This document shows positions 63,768 to 64,000 of a stretch of 64,000 nt of DNA, piece by piece; the stretch's first letter is position 1, and every line of letters starts with the position of its first letter. The stretch comes from Streptomyces asoensis (lineage in GTDB: Bacteria > Actinomycetota > Actinomycetes > Streptomycetales > Streptomycetaceae): positions 2,728,001-2,792,000 of the forward strand of contig NZ_CP049838.1 in assembly GCF_013085465.1 (NCBI RefSeq). Direction: 5' to 3'. Below the pieces are notes generated by a model, which saw only the letters and a program-made list of their open reading frames with translations, had not been told where the DNA came from and searched no databases. The translations under genes were made by a program, and so were the position numbers.

Positions 63768-64000
63768 GTGCGTCAACGTTCGCTCATCGCCATTACCGCC
63801 GCGCTGTCCGCAGGAGCACTCACCCTCACCGCTTGCGGTTCGCGCGACAGCGACGACAAGGGCTCCGACAGCGGTGGCACCACCGTCACCATCGGTATCG
63901 ACGCCCCGCTGACCGGCGACCTGTCCGCGCTGGGCCTCGGCATCAAGAACTCCGTCGACCTCGCCGCCAAGACGGCCAACAAGCAGAAGTACGTCGACGG
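63768..64000 (+). CDS. Branched-chain amino-acid ABC transporter substrate-binding lipoprotein (5' part)
   Basis: 78 codons visible; the gene runs past the window. Signal peptide VRQRSLIAITAALSAGALTL ends in the lipobox LTACGS, so Cys23 is lipidated. The mature start TTVTIGIDAPLTGDLSALGL and the NSVDLAAKTANKQKY helix are typical of LivJ/K-type periplasmic-binding-fold proteins. GTG 63768 follows AAAGGAC. Family members bind Leu/Ile/Val or other small ligands and feed a LivHMGF permease, which would lie to the right. Confidence 0.88.
   Translation, partial: MRQRSLIAITAALSAGALTLTACGSRDSDDKGSDSGGTTVTIGIDAPLTGDLSALGLGIKNSVDLAAKTANKQKYVD

Overview
The window is chromosomal DNA of a Streptomyces or a very close relative. 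Supporting signs are GC of roughly 70% or more, GC at nearly every third codon position, frequent GTG starts, ATGA/GTGA gene overlaps, and families that are almost confined to this group (DUF397, S-adenosyl methyltransferase/DUF574, DUF6343, SPW_0924, WhiJ/AbaA-type regulators). The order terD-uvrB ... rpsA ... polA matches, from memory only, the conserved core of Streptomyces chromosomes. There is no prophage, plasmid, IS element or CRISPR array.

1-8.3 kb (minus strand): a Ca2+/H+ antiporter cut by the window edge; a TerC-type membrane protein behind a yybP-ykoY (Mn2+) riboswitch; two TerD proteins, one fused to a degenerate FtsK-like ATPase; uvrB; and an MHYT sensor. 8.6-21 kb: secreted GDPD, ogt (DNA repair), an MFS exporter, a VOC protein, the coupled psuG-psuK pseudouridine pair (psuK carries a large Gly/Ser/Pro repeat), a methyltransferase, CorA, a CBS protein, a uridine-kinase-like protein without a P-loop, DUF2293, DUF1772 and a stand-alone glutamate synthase small subunit. 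21-27 kb: an AhpD-like/MocR divergent pair, a methyltransferase gene broken by a small palindrome, and a WhiJ-type regulator/DUF397/ATP-binding cluster. 27-33 kb: an ABC exporter, a chimeric amidohydrolase-DUF899 remnant, an EEP nuclease/phosphatase and a FUSC membrane protein.

33.2-33.8 kb is a gene-free gap whose minus strand encodes what looks like a circularly permuted tRNA-like RNA. The 3' half (anticodon-stem strand, T arm, acceptor strand) comes first, then a 6-nt loop, then the 5' half (acceptor strand, D arm, anticodon-stem strand). The flanks can pair with each other and a terminator hairpin follows. This is the most unusual feature of the window.

34-46 kb: a DUF7873-like protein, a nucleotidyltransferase, a hydantoin/allantoin-type racemase plus NCS1 permease facing a GntR regulator across a perfect palindrome, a Tat-exported LamG/cysteine-peptidase-like protein, uracil-DNA glycosylase, DoxX, a methyltransferase, a TPR protein, coaE and a PAC2 protein. 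46-64 kb: rpsA with a clear vegetative promoter, a methyltransferase, hrpB, DUF3068, a lytic transglycosylase, DUF4184, a repeat-bearing hypothetical protein, polA, an FdhF/YdeP-type oxidoreductase, a thioesterase, a lipoprotein with a TTA codon, a membrane protein and the start of a branched-chain amino-acid binding lipoprotein.

Two repair genes (uvrB, ogt), and more weakly polA, carry the RecA-independent DNA-damage promoter motif (RecA-NDp, read by PafBC) just before their start codons. This suggests a shared repair regulon.
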